Source of the DNA: Emcibacter sp.
GTDB taxonomy: Bacteria; Pseudomonadota; Alphaproteobacteria; Sphingomonadales; Emcibacteraceae
Assembly: GCA_027019205.1 (NCBI GenBank)
Contig: JALUWZ010000145.1
Location: 1-8,181, forward strand
Reading direction: 5' to 3'
Length of the DNA: 8,181 bases
Shown: positions 5,566-8,181 of the stretch, in pieces
Position numbering within the stretch: the first letter of the stretch is position 1
Layout of the letters: each line of letters begins with the position of its first letter
Made by a program: the position numbers and the translations under genes
Notes under the pieces: generated by a model
The model's input: the letters and a program-made list of their open reading frames with translations, nothing else
Databases searched by the model: none
What the model was told of the DNA's origin: nothing

Positions 5566-6454
5566 CAGGCTATCAGAAGTTATGACAACCATAGCCAAAC
5601 CGTTAAAATACCAGTTCAAGGCAATGAATTCGCCTTGCGAGGTGCAGTTTGATTGTAACGATGCCGCCCTTGCCGGGGAGTTGGGCCGCCTTGCCGAGGC
5701 GGAAGCCGCCCGCATCGAAACAAAATACAGCCGCTATAAAGAAGACAGCCTGCTGTCCAGAGTCAACCGGTCAAATGGCAGGCCGGTACCGGTGGACACA
5801 GAAATGATGGCCCTGCTGACCTATGCCGATAATTGTTACCGGTTGAGCGAGGGGCTGTTTGACATTACCTCGGGCGTGTTGCGGCGCATCTGGCGCTTTG
5901 ACGGCTCGAACAAGGTGCCTGAAGATCACGAGATTGCCGCACTTCTGCCGCTGATCGGCTGGGACAGGGTTGTCCTCGGCCCCGATAACATCACCCTGGC
6001 CCCGGGGATGGAGATTGATTTTGGCGGGTTGGGAAAAGAATATGCGGTCGACCGGGTCCTGATGATGCTTGCCGCCAAAACAGATGTGCGGATTCTGGTT
6101 AATTTTGGTGGTGACCTGCGGGTTTCGGGACCACGAAATGACGGTAGCCCATGGCGGATTTCCATTGAATCTGTTGAGGAAAACCGAAAGACAGAAGGGA
6201 TGATTGCCATCAGTTCCGGCGCCCTGACCACCAGCGGCGATGCCCGGCGTTTCCTGCTCCGGGACGGGGTACGCTACGGCCATATTCTCAACCCCCTGAC
6301 CGGACGCCCGGTGATGGGGGCGCCACGGTCGGTCACCATTGCCGCCCCGACCTGTCTTGAGGCCGGAATTATGTCAACCCTTGCCATGGCCAAAGGCCGG
6401 GACGCCGAAGAATTCCTGCGGGATGAAAAACTGGCGGCCTGGGTGCTGCGATAA
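5552..6454 (+). CDS. apbE: FAD:protein FMN transferase (ApbE family)
   Basis: ApbE enzymes use FAD to attach FMN covalently to Ser/Thr of target proteins, with Mg2+. From ATG 5552 there are 300 residues. Family motifs appear in order: FKAMNSPCEVQF (22-33), FDITSG (103-108), IDFGGLGKEYAVDR (155-168), NFGGDLRVSG (184-193), ISSGALTTSGDARRF (220-234) and YGHILNPLTGRP (242-253). The late motif is LEAGIMST (269-276), where the family usually has an Asp two residues after Glu-Ala-type positions; Gly272 stands there. No signal peptide or lipobox is seen, although classical ApbE proteins are exported lipoproteins. The start is uncertain: ATG 5552 has no ribosome binding site, ATG 5582 (residue 11) has only a weak one, and the strong site belongs to the out-of-frame ATG 5533. 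The gene lies 38 bases after the DUF3570 gene, which encodes a possible substrate, and 23 bases before the DsbD-like gene. Confidence 0.93.
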   Translation: MVGSDRLSEVMTTIAKPLKYQFKAMNSPCEVQFDCNDAALAGELGRLAEAEAARIETKYSRYKEDSLLSRVNRSNGRPVPVDTEMMALLTYADNCYRLSEGLFDITSGVLRRIWRFDGSNKVPEDHEIAALLPLIGWDRVVLGPDNITLAPGMEIDFGGLGKEYAVDRVLMMLAAKTDVRILVNFGGDLRVSGPRNDGSPWRISIESVEENRKTEGMIAISSGALTTSGDARRFLLRDGVRYGHILNPLTGRPVMGAPRSVTIAAPTCLEAGIMSTLAMAKGRDAEEFLRDEKLAAWVLR

Positions 6455-6464
6455 ATGAAAAAAA

Positions 6465-6469
6465 AAGGA
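6465..6469 (+). promoter_or_regulatory. Ribosome binding site of the DsbD-like gene
   Basis: AAGGA lies 8 bases before the ATG at 6478 and follows an A9 run (6458-6466). It supports this ATG as the start, giving a protein with an immediate signal peptide. Confidence 0.7.
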
Positions 6470-6477
6470 TCTTGTTG

Positions 6478-8181
6478 ATGCGTTATTTCTTCCTTGCCCT
6501 GTTGGCGCTGCTGACCGCAGTACAACCGTCATGGGCCGGTCCAGTGGCGAAAGGCCGACATTATGACGCCCGCATGGTGGTCCGCAGTCTGAGCGCCCGC
6601 GCCGGTGCGCCGCTTGATCTTGCTTTTGTTATCCGGCCTGATCCGGGCTGGCATATCTACTGGTCAAATCCCGGGGAGTCGGGCTATGCCCCGACTTTCA
6701 ACTGGACCCTGCCGGATGGTGTGACAGCGGGAATTATCCGCCATCCCGTGCCACAGCTGCTGATGCTTGGCGGCATCGCCTCCAACGTTCATGAGGGAGA
6801 GACCATCCTGCTGCAAAGCCTGAAGCTTCCTGCCGGTCTGAAGAAGCCGGTGACCGGGACGGTTGATATGGATATGCTGGTTTGTTCCGAAAGTAACTGC
6901 GTCCCGGACCCGCTGCGTCTTGAGATGACTGTGCCGGTCGGGGCTGGCCGCATGGACCCGGGTCACGCCGCCCTGTTCAGCCGTGCCGAGGCAAAAATGC
7001 CGCAGCCGTCACAGGCCGGGGCCTTGTTTCAGGTCACCAAAGACAAAATCCGCATATTCATTCCCGGCATCACCCTTGTGCAGGGAGACAAGCTGCATCT
7101 GTTCGGGGCGAAAAACAGCATATTGCGCGATGGCGCGCTCCAGACTTCCTCACCGGCAGAAGGCGGACTTGTCATTACCGTACCCACCGGGGAACAGAAG
7201 GCCGGCGGCACACTTTCCGGCGTCGTGCGTATTGACGGGTCCGGAGGGCGGGTCCGGGCCTATGGTTTCACGGCAGTTCCGACCGCGCAAATGCCCGCCA
7301 TCATCAGCGATACTGTGGCCGCAAATCCCGGTCACAAGGCACTGGACAGCGGATTTTTTCTGGCTTTCGGGGCGGCTATTCTCGGCGGGTTGCTGCTTAA
7401 TCTGATGCCCTGCGTATTCCCGATCCTCAGCCTCAAGGCGCTGGCGCTGGCCCGGGCGGGCGGCAGTGATCGTGAGTCTAAAATCGAGGCCGTCGGCTAC
7501 AGCATCGGCGCCATCGGGACGATTCTTGCTCTCGGGGCGACCCTGTTGCTGTTGCGCAGTGGCGGGCAGGCACTCGGTTGGGCTTTTCAGTTGCAGGATA
7601 CCCGGGTTGTTATTCTGCTGTTGCTGCTGGTGACCGCGATTGCCACCAATCTCGCCGGGATGTATGAACTGCCGACATTCGGGATAAACAGCCGGGCCGA
7701 GGGCGGCTTTACCGGGGCGGTCAGCACCGGGGCGCTGGCGGCTTTTATTGCCACCCCTTGTACCGGTCCCTTTATGGCCGGAGCTTTGGGGGCTGCACTT
7801 TTGTTGCCACCCGCTGCGGCCATGGCGATTTTCTTTGGCCTCGGCCTTGGTCTTGCCCTGCCGTTCCTCGCGCTCGGTTTTATCAAACCATTGCGCCGCT
7901 GGCTGCCCAAACCCGGGGCGTGGATGGAGAAATTACGTCAGATATTAAGCATTCCGATGTTCGCCACTGCCCTTGGCCTTGTGTGGATTGTCGGGCGACA
8001 GGCGGGGGTAAATCTTATGGCGGGGGCGCTCGGGGCGGCCCTGCTGCTCACCCTTGGTCTCTGGTGGTATGGTCTCAGGCAGTTTTCCGGCAAAAAGCTT
8101 TGGCCGGCCTTTGTACCGCTTGTTATGGCCGTCATCCTGTCGACAAATCTTGTCAATGTTGGGGCCATTGCCAAAACAGGT
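6478..8181 (+). CDS. DsbD/ScsB-like thiol:disulfide interchange membrane protein (3' end outside window)
   Basis: This inner-membrane protein moves electrons from cytoplasmic thioredoxin to periplasmic thiol proteins. The frame is open from ATG 6478 to the right edge (568 residues). A signal peptide covers 1-20 (MRYFFLALLALLTAVQPSWA). The periplasmic N-terminal domain runs to about 285 and contains GWHIYWSNPGESG (57-69) and LVCSESNCVPDP (134-145) with a Cys136/Cys141 pair, as in DsbD-alpha-type domains of ScsB-like proteins. The membrane domain begins near 292 with LNLMPCVFPILSLKAL (Cys312) and has the second redox Cys in ATPCTGPFMAGALGAA (Cys428), the DsbD/CcdA signature. Several further hydrophobic helices follow (about 451-467, 495-507, 512-530, 545-560). 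A C-terminal thioredoxin domain, if present, lies beyond the window. It is the fifth gene of the operon and is well placed to reduce the WCGPC thioredoxin encoded by the first gene. Confidence 0.92.
   Translation, partial: MRYFFLALLALLTAVQPSWAGPVAKGRHYDARMVVRSLSARAGAPLDLAFVIRPDPGWHIYWSNPGESGYAPTFNWTLPDGVTAGIIRHPVPQLLMLGGIASNVHEGETILLQSLKLPAGLKKPVTGTVDMDMLVCSESNCVPDPLRLEMTVPVGAGRMDPGHAALFSRAEAKMPQPSQAGALFQVTKDKIRIFIPGITLVQGDKLHLFGAKNSILRDGALQTSSPAEGGLVITVPTGEQKAGGTLSGVVRIDGSGGRVRAYGFTAVPTAQMPAIISDTVAANPGHKALDSGFFLAFGAAILGGLLLNLMPCVFPILSLKALALARAGGSDRESKIEAVGYSIGAIGTILALGATLLLLRSGGQALGWAFQLQDTRVVILLLLLVTAIATNLAGMYELPTFGINSRAEGGFTGAVSTGALAAFIATPCTGPFMAGALGAALLLPPAAAMAIFFGLGLGLALPFLALGFIKPLRRWLPKPGAWMEKLRQILSIPMFATALGLVWIVGRQAGVNLMAGALGAALLLTLGLWWYGLRQFSGKKLWPAFVPLVMAVILSTNLVNVGAIAKTG

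Noticed and set aside
5771..6283. Minus-strand open frame of 170 codons
   Set aside because: It is antisense to apbE, whose motifs are continuous over the whole stretch.
6455..6478. Seven-codon frame MKKKGSC whose TGA overlaps the DsbD-like ATG (TGATG)
   Set aside because: It starts right after the apbE stop with no ribosome binding site of its own and consists mainly of the A9 run and the ribosome binding site of the next gene. Chance is the simplest explanation.
6983..7405. Plus-strand open frame of 140 codons
   Set aside because: It overlaps the DsbD-like gene in another frame, and the DsbD frame has signal peptide, Cys motifs and membrane helices.

Overview
The window holds two divergent gene blocks separated by a 212-base intergenic region (3224-3435). 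It looks like a Gram-negative, probably alphaproteobacterial chromosome. The evidence is a moderately GC-rich composition judged by eye, a FecI/FecR/TonB-receptor regulon, an outer-membrane lipoprotein, an outer-membrane beta-barrel and a DsbD/ScsB-type membrane protein. The taxonomic guess is weak because there is no rRNA or other marker gene.

Left block, minus strand (3223 down to 1): an ECF sigma factor of the FecI type, a FecR-type transmembrane anti-sigma regulator, and a TonB-dependent receptor with an N-terminal STN signalling domain. The receptor runs off the left edge. This is a complete cell-surface-signalling trio: receptor senses ligand, FecR relays, sigma factor transcribes. Its ligand cannot be read from the sequence.

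Right block, plus strand (3436 to 8181): a tightly packed run of five genes. They are a periplasmic TlpA-like thioredoxin (WCGPC), a 72-residue DUF4266 lipoprotein ending in a Cys-Gly-Cys tail, a DUF3570 outer-membrane beta-barrel protein, an ApbE-family FAD:protein FMN transferase, and a DsbD/ScsB-like membrane thiol reductase cut by the right edge. Gaps are 15, -10, 38 and 23 bases, so one operon is likely. The genes read as an envelope redox module: DsbD brings electrons across the inner membrane, the thioredoxin carries them, and ApbE may attach FMN to a partner. The lipoprotein and barrel would be the outer-membrane end.

The most interesting points are these. (1) Two Asp-x-x-Ser/Thr-Gly-Ala-Ser motifs in the DUF3570 barrel resemble ApbE flavinylation sites. 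(2) The C-terminal CGC tail of the DUF4266 lipoprotein has coding sequence that doubles as the ribosome binding site of the barrel gene. (3) The apbE start is unusual: the best ribosome binding site serves an ATG that is one base out of frame with apbE across a T5 run, inside a region that can form two mutually exclusive RNA hairpins. (4) The ApbE has Gly where the family usually has a metal-binding Asp, and shows no signal peptide. (5) A G11 tract lies between the two divergent operons. No RNA genes, CRISPR arrays, insertion sequences or clear terminators were seen.
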